From Charina bottae (Eukaryota; Chordata; Lepidosauria; Squamata; Charinaidae): a stretch of DNA of 64,000 bases. Below the pieces are notes generated by a model. That model saw only the letters and a program-made list of their open reading frames with translations, did not search any database and was not told where the DNA came from. Position numbers and translations under genes: made by a program. Where the stretch lies: contig JALMGJ010000003.1 of the NCBI GenBank assembly GCA_023362775.1, positions 54,227,416-54,291,415 of the forward strand. The letters are read 5' to 3'. Position 1 is the first letter of the stretch; each line of letters starts with the position of its first letter. Below, in pieces: positions 1 through 10,905 of this stretch.

Positions 1-187
1 AGGTTGCCCTCCTGTGAACTTGCTCCATTTTGTCACTATCATTTCTGAATGATGATTCCCAGAATTGGACATGGTATTCCAAGTGAAATCTGACCAGAGC
101 AAAGTACAGTAGAACAATTACTTCCCATGATCTGGATTCTAGCTCTTGTTAATCCACCTCAAGTTAGCATTCGCCTTTTTAGCAACT
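1..187 (-). repeat. CR1 LINE 3' region, antisense fragment
   Basis: Read on the minus strand this matches the C-terminal reverse-transcriptase end and 3' UTR region of CR1 LINEs. On the plus strand it has the familiar antisense phrases (cctcctgtgaac, cagaattggacatggtattcca, tcgcctttttagcaa). It continues at 863 after an RTE fragment. It is cut by the window edge, and no open frame survives. The assignment is from recognition of the CR1 consensus, not from a search. Confidence 0.75.
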
Positions 188-862
188 AACCTAAAGACCG
201 TAACCACCCATGGAATGCTCCAAATAATTGGAGAAAATTTAAAGAAGGTCGATATCTTCCGATATCTTGGCTCCCATCTCCAAAGCGATGGTGGCATCAG
301 CAGCGATGTGTGAGCAAGGGTGAATGCGGCCTGGCTGCGCTGGCAAGAACTCACCGGTGTGCTTTGTGACAAACAAATGCCAATCCATCTCAAATCTAAG
401 ATCTATAAGACAATTGTCCGCCCTGTGGCATTGTAAGGCACCGAGTCTTGGGCAGCAACAAAGGGTGTAGATAGCCATCTCCATCTTATGGAACTGCGTA
501 TGCTCCGTTGGATATCAGGCATCTCCCTACTTGATCACGTCACAAATGATGCCATTTGACAACAACTAGGCATTTCATTAATTACACAGAAAAAGAGAAA
601 GACGGCTTCGTTGCTATGGACATGTCCTTAGAGCAGCACCCTCCACTGTCGCCAAAATAGCTTACCATCTTAAAATCAATGGCCGACGGCCATGTGGGCA
701 ACCAAAACAGAGATGGCAGGACACCATCAATAAGGACATGCAAATTGATGGGCTACGCCCTGAGGATGTGGATGATCGGGCAAAGTGGTGTTTCAGGATC
801 TGAAAAGCAGACCCTGTGAAAATAGTGGGAAAATGCTAGGAAGAAGAAGAAGAAGATGATGA
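188..862 (+). pseudogene. RTE-type LINE, C-terminal RT remnant
   Basis: The plus-strand translation, with several stops and frameshifts, gives the conserved C-terminal part of RTE-like reverse transcriptases: YLGSHLQSDGGISSD near 270, then WLRWQELTGVLCDKQMP, then LRMLRWISGISLLDHVTND near 500-550. The catalytic palm motifs lie upstream and are absent, so the copy is 5'-truncated. It ends in a GAA/GAT-rich tail (839-862), as expected for RTE elements that end in microsatellite-like repeats. It splits a CR1 copy whose two halves lie at 1-187 and 863-1171. It cannot encode an active enzyme. Confidence 0.8.
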
Positions 863-1171
863 AGATGACACTGCTGGCTCATGTTTAACTTATGGTTGAC
901 AAGGACACACAAATCCTTTTCACATCAACCACTGCCAAGCCTCATCTCCCCTATGCTATACTAATGCCTTTCATTTTTGCTACCCATATGTAGAACTTTC
1001 TTTTTTAATTTTTTCTCTTTCCTCTATAGTATAAATCACACTTCTCAGCTTTATGTCATCTGCAAATGTGATAAACATCCCCTCAACTCCCTCATCCAAG
1101 TCACGGATAAAACTTCAATATTATACGACTCAGGACACATGCCTGTGGCATTCCACTCAGTATTTCACTCC
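863..1171 (-). repeat. CR1 LINE antisense, continuation
   Basis: This continues the CR1 copy interrupted at 187 (actgctggctcatgttt, then the ttttcacatcaac and gtagaactttc phrases of antisense CR1). The block from the GAA-rich RTE tail to about 1171 is repeated at 1786-2110 with only a few differences. It is cut at 1171 by an LTR-like repeat. Confidence 0.75.
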
Positions 1172-1764
1172 TGTTGGAGATTCTGGCAAATCCAGCATGC
1201 CTCATCAGCATATGGATGGCTGCTCTAGGATGCAAGCTCTCCATGCTTTTGAGGAAGCTGTTTGTGGCCACTCCCACTTCCTCTTCTGTCTCTCTGATTC
1301 TTCCATCGAGGAGGAAGCTGCACGTTGCTGCTCCTCTCTATGGAGAGGCCATGTGCTAGGCCTCATTCCCCCCTCTCTCTCCTCCTTGGACCGGGAGCAA
1401 GCACATGGCTGTGTGCTGCTCCAACCTAGGCCATGGATGGGTCTAGGAGATTTTCCCCCCCTTTCTACACGCATCTCTTGCAGCAAACAGGGCAAGAGGT
1501 ATTAAGTTTAGGGAAATGAAAAAGAAATGGAACATCATTTATCTACCAAAAAATGCTGTACCTGGAATGAATAAACGTAAGGACTCTTTTGTACTTACTT
1601 TTCATACCTGCCATGTCTAAGTGTGTTTTTCTTTATGCTTGGGTGGACTAAAGGTGTAAGATTATCCTGGATCTCTCTAATATGCTCATGGGCTCTGTTT
1701 TTAAACAATGTTCTTTTTCTGTACACGTGTTTTGCAGCTCTGCTCCATTTCAGTAGTTCTAACA
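1172..1764 (+). repeat. LTR-like interspersed repeat, copy 1
   Basis: The block begins TGTTGGAGATTCTGG and ends AGTTCTAACA, an inverted TG...CA terminus typical of LTRs. It has an AATAAA signal at about 1569 followed by a T-rich stretch. A second copy lies at 6299-6801. There is no target duplication. About 22 nt beyond the CA end also resemble the flank of copy 2, so the true boundary may be further right. Class is uncertain: a solo LTR is the best guess, and no coding region accompanies it. Confidence 0.5.
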
Positions 1765-1785
1765 GACTGCTCAATGGACTTCACA

Positions 1786-2335
1786 GAAGAAGAAGATGAC
1801 ACTGCTGGCTCATGTTTAACTTATGGTTGACAAGGACACACAAATCCTTTTCACATCAACCACTGCCAAGCCTCATCTCCTCTATGCTATACTAATGCCT
1901 TTCATTTTTGCTACCCAGATGTAGAACTTTCTTTTTTAATTTTCTCTCTTTCCTCTATAGTATAAATCACACTTCTCAGCTTTATGTCATCTGCAGATGT
2001 GATAAACATCCCCTCAACTCCCTCATCCAAGTCACGGATAAAACTGTTCAATATTATAGGACTCAGGACACATGCCTGTGGCATTCCACTCAGTACTTCA
2101 CTCCAAGCTGAAGTGAAGCCACTTTCTGGGTGTTGTCATTCAGCCAACTGTTAATCCATCTAACAGTAGTATCATCTAGCCCATATTCACCGTTTTACCA
2201 AGGAGACTCAGGTACACTCATTCAATGGGATTCTAAGCTAATAACTCTACCAAAGAAGGAGGTAAGGTTAGTCTGGCACAATTTATTTGCAACCAACCCT
2301 TGCTTTTAGTTTTGCTGTGATGCAGGACTTCTCAG
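1786..2335 (-). repeat. CR1 LINE antisense, second (duplicated) copy
   Basis: From 1786 to about 2110 this repeats 845-1171, including the end of the RTE GAA tail. It then runs on through further antisense CR1 sequence (cattcagccaactgttaatcc, then aataactctaccaaagaagg, then aaggttagtctggca) to about 2335. Carry-over of the RTE tail shows that the duplication happened after the RTE insertion. No open frame is present. Confidence 0.75.
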
Positions 2336-2439
2336 ACACAAATGTTTATATAGATTAAAAAGATATCACTGGAGGAATTTGACATTTCCATCTTGTTAAT
2401 GCAAAAAAATTAATATTTGGAATTTATGCAGAACATTTT

Positions 2440-2551
2440 CTTTTTTTATATAAGAATTTTATTGAGTTTAAGCAAAGATAAAAACTACAAAAAAGAAAAA
2501 AACTACAAAAAGAAAAAGAAAAAAAGGAGTGAGAAAAAAGAAAATATATTT
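2440..2551 (-). repeat. L1-like family B element, 3' end (detached piece)
   Basis: Read on the minus strand this is a pyrimidine-rich 3' UTR followed by ctcaataaaattcttatata and a T/A-rich end. It is the 3' terminus of the element whose body lies at 4829-6298. The two parts were separated when the family A element at 2569-4811 inserted, duplicating 17 bp. Confidence 0.65.
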
Positions 2552-2568
2552 AGAGATTACATAACAAG

Positions 2569-4811
2569 ACTCCAGGCTTGGCTGCCAGCTCGACCGGTCA
2601 AGTTTCTCAGAATGCTGAGAACTGGCTGAGTTTTCCTTGCTTGCAGTGGATTGCAGAAGTTGTGGACCACTGAAGTTTTTTCCCTGAAGAAGGGGAGACC
2701 AGAAGATTGCTCGTGGGGCCATTGGAATTGCCTACCCTTGTTTTTTCTCTGTAATTTCCACCGCGGAGAGAACAGGGGTAAGTGCAAGGGAAATGGCCGA
2801 GAGATATCTTGCTCTTGCAGGGAGAACAAGTCTCTTTGAAGAGACACAAGAGCGTACAGCCGCTTTTAGGTCACTTTAGGAAATTATTTTTTTTTAGATT
2901 AGAAAGTTTTTGATATCTAAGATCTATCTTTTGGACTTTGCTTAAAATGTTGGCTAATTTTGTGCTTTCTTTGCTTTAACTGATTCTGGTGGAAGCTTGA
3001 TGGATTCTACATTTGCAACATAATGAAACGTCTGTATTTTTTTTACCTTTCTTTTGTAATTCTTCGCTTGATAAACTAACTGACTATTTATTTCTTGAGA
3101 AACTGTTTGTTTGGATTAAGCAGCTTGCAGCTTGAAGAACGAAAGCTCACAGCTTGAAGAATAAAAATACAGGGAAACGTTTTTTTTCTTCTTCTTTATC
3201 TACACTCTCCCAGGGCGGATTCTGTTTCACTTGGAATATATTTTTATTTCTCCTTCTATAAACTGTTTAAAATATTATTCTCTCCTGTATTTTGGATTAT
3301 TGGAACTCTCTTTTTTCTTTTAACTTTAAAAAAAACAACGTTTTGCTTAATAGATCCTGCTGGTAGTATTCCATGGATAGATCACATGACTATTGTTTTG
3401 ACTAGAAGGGTTGTTATTTTTATTTGAAGGACACAGAAACAATTGATTTCCAAATAGCTATTCAGGAGTTCAGAAGAGAGCTCACTGAGGCTCTTTCAGA
3501 TATTCAAAGGTCATTGGAATTAATGTTGGTAACTTTGCAAAACCAAGAGAAAGAGCAAAAAATAGAAATAGAAACAGAAAAGAAAAGAAAAATGCTTTTG
3601 AAGTAGAGGAGAAACAGGAGGAGGGAATTTTAAATATATTAGTTCAGAAAAACATTCTGAAGGCTATACATTATAATCTTGGTATAGATATGTTGTGGCA
3701 GTGGAGAGGGTGAAAATTTGGGTGTGCAGGTGGATGGATGCTGTGAAATACGTGGAAAGGGAGAGAAGGTTGCTCTGATATTCTATATGAGATATAGAAA
3801 GGAGCAGGCTGTATATTGCGAATTTGCCATTGCGTATTGTGATTTTGGCATAACCTAAACAGAAGATATGAGAAACTGTATGGATATATAAAGGCTAATG
3901 AAAATATGGATTTGGATTGTTATGAGAAACTGTATGGATACATAAAAAAGTGATATTCTAAATGTAAGATATAAGGCTAAATACAAACATAAGTTGATAT
4001 TATAGATTATTGTTTTCTTTAGAGATACATTTATGAAAAGATAATGATATGATGAGATGGAATTAGAATGATGGTTACTACAGGATGATATATATCAATA
4101 TGTATGTATGAATATTATAAGAATTGATATATTAGGTATTAGGTTAAGTGATACGATAGGTTATGTACTTAGTTTAAATGGACACTATTACAAGGAGTGG
4201 AAATTATAGATGGATAATTGAGATATAAGAATTCTTTTTTTATGGAGATATATATATATATTAGAACTAAATTATAGAAACATATATGTATGAATATTAT
4301 AAGAATTGCTATATTATGTATTAAGTTACGTAATATGTTAGGTTATGAGTCATAATATGAATAGAATATATTGTAGTTTATTAGAAGTAAATAAGGCTTT
4401 TATTTGTTATATTAATTGGACTTTATTGAAGATATAAATATGCAGTAACGAACACTCAACATTTAACTACTACTTCAAGGAGTGGAAGCCAAAGATGGGT
4501 TATTGGGAGACAACAAGAAAGGTGAAACCTATATGAAGATTAGAAGATTGGATTAAAGAAATTAAAAGGCATATGACAAAGAACAGTTCCTGTGTATTGT
4601 ATGAAGGACTAACATTTAAAATTAATTATTGTACTTTAAGTTCAAAGATAGATTGGAGGACATCTATTTTCTATATTTTCTTTGCTTATTATTTCTTGAC
4701 TTCACTTTTTCTTTATCTTTTTCTTATTTTGTATTTCTATTTCTATTTCTTTTTTCTATTCTAACTTTTATTATGTATTGTAAAACTTAATAAAATTATA
4801 TTAAAAAAAAA
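2569..4811 (+). mobile_element. Short L1-like LINE, family A, full-length copy with TSD
   Basis: This 2,243 bp element is flanked by a perfect 17 bp target duplication (agagattacataacaag at 2552-2568 and 4812-4828). It ends ttaataaaattatatt plus an A run. The first 300 bp match, in reverse, 40060-40339 of the copy at 38228-40339, so both copies share a defined 5' end. It contains only a short coiled-coil ORF (3424-3606) and a long AT-rich 3' region, with no reverse transcriptase. I infer a non-autonomous, L1-derived element similar in concept to mammalian HAL1, mobilised by an L1 machinery. Confidence 0.65.
3424..3606 (+). pseudogene. ORF1-like coiled-coil fragment of family A LINE
   Basis: The 60-residue frame is rich in K, E and Q with heptad-like leucines (for example FRRELTEALSDIQRSLELML), as in the N-terminal coiled coil of L1 ORF1 proteins. 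It lies about 855 bp into the element. A related ORF, MAFLTALQDFKEETSKN..., sits in the family A copy on the minus strand (39066-39449). After the stop the homologous reading continues in other frames, so this copy is broken. An RNA-binding role is known for intact ORF1p; none can be claimed here. Confidence 0.5.
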
Positions 4812-4828
4812 AGAGATTACATAACAAG

Positions 4829-6298
4829 ATGACTTCCGACTTTCAACAACAAGAATATACCACGATTTCCATAATTAATCCCTTACTTTATGTCTAACCA
4901 AAATCACATTATTTCTATAAGTCATTCCATTAGCACATTATAAAACTAAAAACAATTGTTCTTTCCCCTTATACATATAAAAAAGAAATAAGCAAATATA
5001 TAAATCTCCAAATCCACTTCCCCCCCAAAAAAGGAACCCATTTATTTAATATTTCCTTCCTACCACTATTCTATATATTTCTAATCACTATAATAAAAAT
5101 CAAATTATATTTAAAATTTCTACTTTTCTACTTAATAATACTATAACAATCTTAACCCTATTAAATCTATAACCAAACAGTAATTATTGTGTCTTATAAA
5201 TCTGAAAAGATCAAACAAACTTTAAAAACAATAGAATATGTCTTAATCCAAATCATTAAAGAAAAATAGAATCATACAAGCCTTAATATCAATCCACATA
5301 CATATTCTTCATTTCTTATCCCACCTCAAAATAAACCGGAACATTTACTTGTCAATATATTACACATAAGGCATTTTTCATATAGAAGTCAAACAGCCCA
5401 ACTGCCCCCCCTACCAAGTCAGATTCCTCAGCTAAAAACCTCCCAGAAAAAGGAACTGCTTCATTCCCAAAACAATCCTTCAGAAAAACAAGACCAGCAA
5501 TATCTTGCAAGTCGAACTGTCTTAACTCCTTCAACACACAAAGTATATTCGTCTCCTGGCATTTCCTCGAAGCCTCTAATCTCGCTGTCAGTAAAAGCAT
5601 CTTGCTCTTGTAGACTCTTCTTCTTCTTCCTCTAAAGCGTCCGCAACCAGTTGACACATTTTAAAACTGATATTTTGTGCAATATCCCGAATATCTTGCA
5701 GAATAGTTTGGCAAGTATCATGGAGAAGCTGTTTAAAGTCACAATGAATCTCAGAACGAAACTCTGAGAGTATTTCTTTAAGGTCGTCCATGTTTCAGGC
5801 AGTAAATTATGGCGCCCCCTGGATACTTAGCTAGCACAGATAGGAGCTAGTGGGTTAATAGAAGGCTTCTGAAAGTTATTGAGTGAAATTGAGTGATACT
5901 GACAAAAGAGAAAGTATTCTAACCAGCAACTGCGGAGCCTAAAAAAAGTGGATAGAAAAATTGAAGTCTCAAAGCAGCAGAGTCAACGTGTAGGAAAATG
6001 TTAAGTCCTTCAAATTAATTACAAAAATAGTAATGGGGAGATGATTATTTATTCTCAGTCCTCCTTAAAATTTAAATGGGAAGTAAGTCAACAGTTAAAA
6101 GAAAATTTTAAGATTAATCCAGATTTAACGATAAGCACCAAGAGAGTTTGTTTCTTCTTGCTGTAGAAAGTCTCTCTTAGGGTAGAAAAACTTAAAGAAT
6201 ATATACATTGGGTGATTTAGAAATGGGAAAGGCTCGACCTATTGTCCCTTTAGGGCTGCAACGTGGTCTGGAAAATGATGGCGTCCCCGACTCCTGTC
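4829..6298 (-). mobile_element. L1-like LINE, family B, body
   Basis: This minus-strand element has a 5' region at about 5800-6298, an ORF1-like pseudogene at 5352-5791 and an AT-rich 3' region that continues at 2551-2440 beyond the inserted family A element. The copy at 55157-57848 matches in three separate parts: the 5' UTR, the ORF and the 3' segment containing aatagggttaagattgtt. Its 5' end directly abuts the LTR-like repeat at 6299. No reverse transcriptase domain is seen. Confidence 0.6.
5352..5791 (-). pseudogene. ORF1-like protein of family B LINE, frameshifted
   Basis: The start at 5791 gives MDDLKEILSEFRSEIH... and an acidic EEEEEES run near residue 55. The reading then shifts frame near 5610-5650 and continues to 5352 (FLKDCFGNEAVPFSGRFL..., VGLFDFYMKNAL). 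The copy at 55657-56097 shows the same order: MEGFKEDLRELR..., an acidic run, YNYFNQCYGKEEYV..., then IGLLDLCKKVLLV. That match in both halves supports one ancestral protein of about 150 residues. Function is unknown; by position it corresponds to L1 ORF1. Confidence 0.55.
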
Positions 6299-6801
6299 TG
6301 TTGGAATCTGGCAAATCAAGCATGCCGCATTAGCATATGGGTGATTGCTCTAGGAGGCAAACTCTGTGCTAGAGGAAGCTGCTTGTTGCCCCTCCCACTT
6401 CCTCTTCTCTCTCTCTGATTCTTCCACCATCGAAGCAGCATGTGGCTGGTCCTCTCCATCGAGAGGCCATGTGCTAGGCCTCAAGCCCCCTTTCTCCATG
6501 CAGCCTCTGGCAGCAAACAGGGCCAGAGGTATACAGTTTAGGGAACAGAAAGAAGAACTGAAACTAATTTTCTACTGAAATGGCTGTACCCGGACCAAAT
6601 AAATGTAAGAACTCTTTTGTACTTACTTTTTGTACCTGCAATGTCTAAGCGTGTGTTTCTTTATGCTTGGGTGGGCTAAAAGTGTAAGAATAAGAACCTG
6701 AATCTCTAACATGCTCACAGGCTATGTTTTTAAACAATATTCCTTCTTCTGCCCACTAGTTTACACAATCTTAAGCTCTGCTCCATTCACTGGTTCTAAC
6801 A
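6299..6801 (+). repeat. LTR-like interspersed repeat, copy 2
   Basis: It runs from TGTTGGAATCTGG to TGGTTCTAACA, the same inverted termini as copy 1. An AATAAA lies near 6598, followed by a region very similar to copy 1 (actcttttgtacttactttt). It is about 90 bp shorter than copy 1. No target duplication is visible. It adjoins the 5' end of the family B element. A solo LTR is the likeliest reading. Confidence 0.5.
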
Positions 6802-7107
6802 GGCCACTGAATGATCTTCACCGTTGTCCTCTTACCAGATTAATGCTAATGCTGTTTGCGGTCCTCAGGCTATGAGGCGACATTCTGAAGTACAAATGGG
6901 ATGATTCCGAGCATTTTCTGTCCATGAAAATGCTCTAGGGCACTGGGAAAAGCCTGCCTGTGCCCCCAAAAAACCCATGTTGTCAGGTCTGCCCGCAGCA
7001 CTCACAAGCAGAACTGTTCAGTCGGCCATATTCCCACTGGAAGTCTCTATGCAGAACATTTTCTGAAATGCTCAGGGTACTTCGTATCTATATTTGCAAT
7101 AATTCTT

Positions 7108-7110
<3 letters not shown>
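6802..7110. other. No recognised feature
   Basis: No coding signal or familiar repeat apart from the first 20 or so bases, which resemble the flank of LTR-like copy 1. Confidence 0.4.

Positions 7111-7177
<67 letters not shown>
7111..7177. repeat. (TC)n(AC)n compound microsatellite
   Basis: An uninterrupted TC dinucleotide run (to 7146) switches directly to an AC run (to about 7176). The overlapping frames that read CVCVCV and ERERER are artefacts of this repeat. Confidence 0.97.
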
Positions 7178-7178
<1 letters not shown>

Positions 7179-7469
7179 ACAAACACACAGTGTGAATGCT
7201 CTCATCACAGATACAGGGCTGAAGCATGGAGATAACGGCTTGCCTAAGGCTGCCTCTGGAAAAAATAAATGGGAAAACATTTCCATATTGCTGCCAAGAT
7301 AATTGCATGGATACCATGTGGTCACCAGGATTACAACTTGACTTGGGTGTTTTTACTTTACTTAAAACTGACTACAGTAATACAATACATTTGGCTGATG
7401 TGTCATCAGTACTAGGAACTACTGCTATTGCACAAGGGCACAAAGCTTAAAATGAAAAATCTGGAGAAA
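7178..7469. other. No recognised feature
   Basis: Unassigned sequence between the compound microsatellite and the L2 fragment; no homology or open frame worth calling. Confidence 0.35.
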
Positions 7470-8410
7470 CAACACCAGCTAAAAACCAAAACACTGCACA
7501 AGGGATCTGTCACCCACTCTAATCCAAAGCCTGGGGAAACAGGCAGATTTTGAGGGCTTGTTTAAATGGGAGGGGATATGAATTTCAGGGGGAATGTTGT
7601 TCCAGAAGGCAGAGACCATGACAGAGAAGACTCTCTTCCTGGGTCCCACCAGATGACACTGTTTAATCAAAGAGACCCAGAACATGCTATCGCTGTCAAA
7701 ATGTATGGGATGGGCAGAAATTACAGGGATAGGTGATTCCCTCACATAACCAGGCTCTATGTCATGAAGAGTTTTATAGGTGATAAGGAGCGATTGCACC
7801 CCAAAGCCAACTGGTAACCAGTGTAGCTCACAAAGTAGAGGGGTTACATGGGTATAACATGATCTGCTCACAGCTGCTTCTGCTACTGCATCCTGGACCT
7901 GCTGCTTCTAAGTACTCTTCAAGGGCAGCCCCATGTAGAGCACATTGCACTATTATGGATGCAAAGCTTAGTGCATAGCCAAAGCTTAGTGACTGTCTGG
8001 AAAAGCCTCCTGGTCCAGATATGGGCACAACTGGTACACTAAATGAACTTGGCAAAGGCCTTCCTGGCCACCTGCTGCTCAAGTAGGAAGTTGTAAGTCC
8101 CAGAAGATTTCCAAATTGAGCACTAGCCCTGAAGGGAGAAGTATGGCCCCATTCAGGGCTAAAGATTAGCTAACCACTCCAGACTCAGGAGGTCCAAACA
8201 TTCACAGATTCATTCATTTATTCAGTCTTGTCAGGGTTGAGCCTAAGCCTATTCCTGCCCATCCAGAACCACACAGCCTCCAGACATGAGCAGGCCAAAC
8301 TCATTGTTCCAATTAATGCAGGCCAATTTCTGTAACAGTCTTGAGATTTACTAATTTCTATTACTTTCAATTTGGATCCATTAACATACACGAAACTTTG
8401 CAATAGCCAA
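7470..8410 (-). pseudogene. L2-type LINE, RT C-terminal half, degraded
   Basis: In minus-strand order the fragments are LEAVWFWMGRNRLRLNPDKTE (8218-8403), a region with ALHGAALEEYLEAAG (about 7900), then YTHVTPLLCELHWLPV followed by LITYKTLHDIEPGYV (7479-7871). LNPDKTE, HVTPLLxxLHWLPV and FWNNIPPEI are hallmarks of the post-palm region of L2-clade reverse transcriptases. Several frameshifts separate the pieces. The same family occurs at 22870-23470, 32897-33720, 37811-37940, 40430-40790 and 63660-64000. Confidence 0.75.
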
Positions 8411-8478
8411 CGTACCTTCTGTGAATAGCATTATGGATTGAATTAAAAGCTAAGTAAAAAATAATTAGCTAACTCTCA

Positions 8479-8788
8479 GGGGCGCGATGGCTCAGTGGTT
8501 AAGACGCCAAGCTTGTCGATCAGAAGGTCGGCGGTTCAAGACCCAAGCACCGCATGATGGAGTGAGCTCCCGCACTTGCCCCAGCTCTTGCCAACCTAGC
8601 AATTCGAAAGCATGCAAATGCAAATATCACTTTGGTGGGATGGTAACAGCATTCCACGCGCGTCATGCCGGCCACATGACCGCGGAAGCACCTTTGGACA
8701 GCGCTGGCTCTTTGGCTAAGAAACGGAGATGAGCACCGCCCTAGAGTTGGACACGACTGTGCAGGGGAAAACCTTTACCCTTTACCTA
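8479..8788 (+). mobile_element. Sauria-type tRNA-derived SINE
   Basis: The head has pol III promoter boxes (A box gatggctcagtggtt at about 8487, B box ggttcaagacc at 8533). The body carries the caacctagcaattcgaaagc and agcgctggctctttggc phrases. The tail (agagttggacacgact) resembles the Bov-B 3' end, and the element terminates in tttaccctttacct. An imperfect 11 bp duplication (ctaactctcag / ctaactatcag) flanks it. Minus-strand copies lie at 36425-36750 and 59298-59625. Retroposition by the Bov-B enzyme is established for this family. Confidence 0.85.
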
Positions 8789-9399
8789 ACTATCAGAAAA
8801 GTATCACTGGATTGCAAACAGTTCAGAAACCAGAGGATTTTAAACTTCCTTCAACCTCTGTGACTTGATCTAAGAACCTTATTTCATATGTCCTCTGTAT
8901 AGCTAATCTTGCAGCTACACCAATTCACCTCTGCTTTCAGGGTCAAGGTTCTCTTTACTTCATCTCATGTCCTTGAGCAAACATTTGATTGCTGTGGACA
9001 CTGGGGAAAAATGCTATTTTCTTCAAGGTAATAGTAATTTAAGATGCAGTTGTGTCTAGCTATAAAATTAGGATCTGTCATAGCAGGAACAAAGCATGAT
9101 TCTTGGGTAAAGCTGAATGGAGTTACAAATTAATAAGCAACCTTGAACATTCAAAAAAAAGGTGGTCTTCAGTCTTCTAATGAAAAGTACGGTAGAGAAT
9201 GCTCGAAACAAAATTAAGTGGGTTGCTTGAGTAAAACAAATTATTAAAGATATTGATTATAGGAATCATGTCTATCAAAAATCCGTCAAAGTGATGTTGC
9301 TGGGTTCTCCAGTGATAAGACTAAGATTTATTCAACCTGATCCAGTTGTTTGACAAAAAGTAGAGTGGTTATGGCTGGAAAAGGGGGGGAAAGAAATCA
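8789..9399. other. No recognised feature
   Basis: AT-rich, unique-looking sequence between the SINE and an L1 3' end, with no convincing coding signal. A-rich runs at 9370-9470 may belong to the degraded L1 3' end. Confidence 0.4.
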
Positions 9400-10440
9400 T
9401 AGAAAAAGCAGAAAGTGCAAGAAAAGAAAAAAAATTAAGGAAAAATAGAAAAAAAGGGAAAATAAGATATAAAGTGGCTTCCGATATTCTTCACAGCAGT
9501 TATAAGTACAGCATATATTTACCTCTCTCTCTAACAGTACATCATATTACTCTTCTTTCTATAATCTATCTTGTCTAATCATCAAAACCATAAATCACAA
9601 GTTCATTTTTTTCATTTTTACACAAAAAGTCCATAAGAGGCTTCTAGTCACCAATAAATGCAGGTAGTGTCTTTTCTTTAATCCAAGAAGTCAATTTATC
9701 TATTTCAGCAAAATCTGTCAGCTTCACTAACCATTCCTCCATCGTGGGTGGGTATTGTCAAATCTTTCCATCTCTGTGCATATACAGTAGTAATCTCGCC
9801 GCAGTAATCATATATTGAAACAATCTTCCATGGCTTTTTTCTAACTGTTTGTCCATTAATCCTAAAAGGAAAAGTTCTGGCTTCAACTGAATATTGATCT
9901 TTAAAACCCTCTGTATCAAAGAATGTATTTGAATCCAATTTTTTTTTAGCTTTTTTACACATCCACCAAGCATGAGAAAACATCCCTTCATGCTGTTCAC
10001 ATTTCCAACATACATTTGAAGTGCCTTTATACATTCTAGATAATTTCTCTGGTGTCATGTACCAGCAATACATCATTTTATAAAAATTATCTTTGAGATC
10101 ATAACACAATATAAATTTCAACCCTTTTAACCACCTATTTTCCCATTGATCCATCTGTAAATTATAACCAAAGTTCTTAGCCCACTTTATCATACATTCT
10201 TTAGCCTGTTCTTCCTCTATTTCAAATTTCAACAGAAGTTTGTATATTTTAGCAATTACATGCACACCATCAGTACACAATTGTATTTCAAATTCTGACT
10301 TACTTTGCTCCATACCATACATCTTTTTATCCATTTTAAAACTTTCAAGTAACTGTAAATGGGAAAACCATTGACAACTATATCCTTCTGTTATCTCCTC
10401 AGCTATCTCCAGTCCAAAAAAGCATCCACCACAATCCTTC
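9400..10440 (-). mobile_element. L1 LINE, 3' part of ORF2 plus 3' UTR
   Basis: This 5'-truncated copy lies on the minus strand. Its coding part is the pseudogene at 9705-10334. The 3' UTR is AT-rich and ends in an ill-defined A-rich stretch near 9400-9480. No target duplication is identified. Confidence 0.7.
9705..10334 (-). pseudogene. L1 ORF2p C-terminal domain, truncated
   Basis: The 209-residue frame matches the C-terminal region of squamate L1 ORF2 proteins: VIAKIYKLLLKFEIEEEQ, CMIKWAKNFGYNLQMDQWE, FYKMMYCWYMTPEKLSRMYK, then the cysteine/histidine cluster CWKC...H...C (about residues 109-126) and YAQRWKDLTIPT near the end. The endonuclease and palm domains are missing. A parallel frame (9758-10015) restores part of the reading after the Cys cluster (LLGLMDKQLEKS), showing a frameshift. 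Not functional. Confidence 0.8.
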
Positions 10441-10905
10441 TAAATCATTGTTTGAAAATCCTAGTCCTGTTGAGTCTTAGCTTCCTCTGATGCCACAGAT
10501 GTACAGTAAACAATGTACAGTAACAAGACACAGTCAGCCACTGCTGGTATGTAGTCCAGCCACCAAGCAACCGATCTGTGGCACCTTCAATTCAGTGTGT
10601 CCCGTGGCCAGTTCCCTCTGGCTCTGGTCTGTTCACTGGCTCTTGAACCAATCTTGATGATTCCAGGCATATATACAGTAGGAGCCTGCTCCCTGCAGAG
10701 CCATTCCTAGTTACTCCAGCATCCATTGCTACTGTTGCTAAGTTCTTAAAACTAACTTAACTAACAGTTCCAGTGGCACCAGAAAACCTTCCGTTCCATC
10801 CACAGCCTTCATCCATCAATCCTTCCTAAAATAGTAAACCATCAAAACTCTGGTGCCAATCATTGACTATCAACTTGCTTTGATGTCAATACAGAACTAA
10901 AAAGA
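10441..10905. other. No recognised feature
   Basis: Unassigned sequence between an L1 3' end and a CR1 copy; no open frame or repeat that I can name. Confidence 0.4.

Noticed and set aside
1053..1505. 150-residue ORF on + and 96-residue ORF on -
   Set aside because: They span CR1 and the LTR-like repeat; the second copy at 6366-6578 does not preserve the frame.
7047..7325. Cys/Val and Arg/Glu repeat proteins
   Set aside because: Translation of the (TC)n(AC)n microsatellite.
8479..8560. Possible tRNA gene (A and B boxes)
   Set aside because: It is the tRNA-derived head of a Sauria SINE: the body, Bov-B-like tail and short flanking duplication continue from it, and no tRNA cloverleaf closes.
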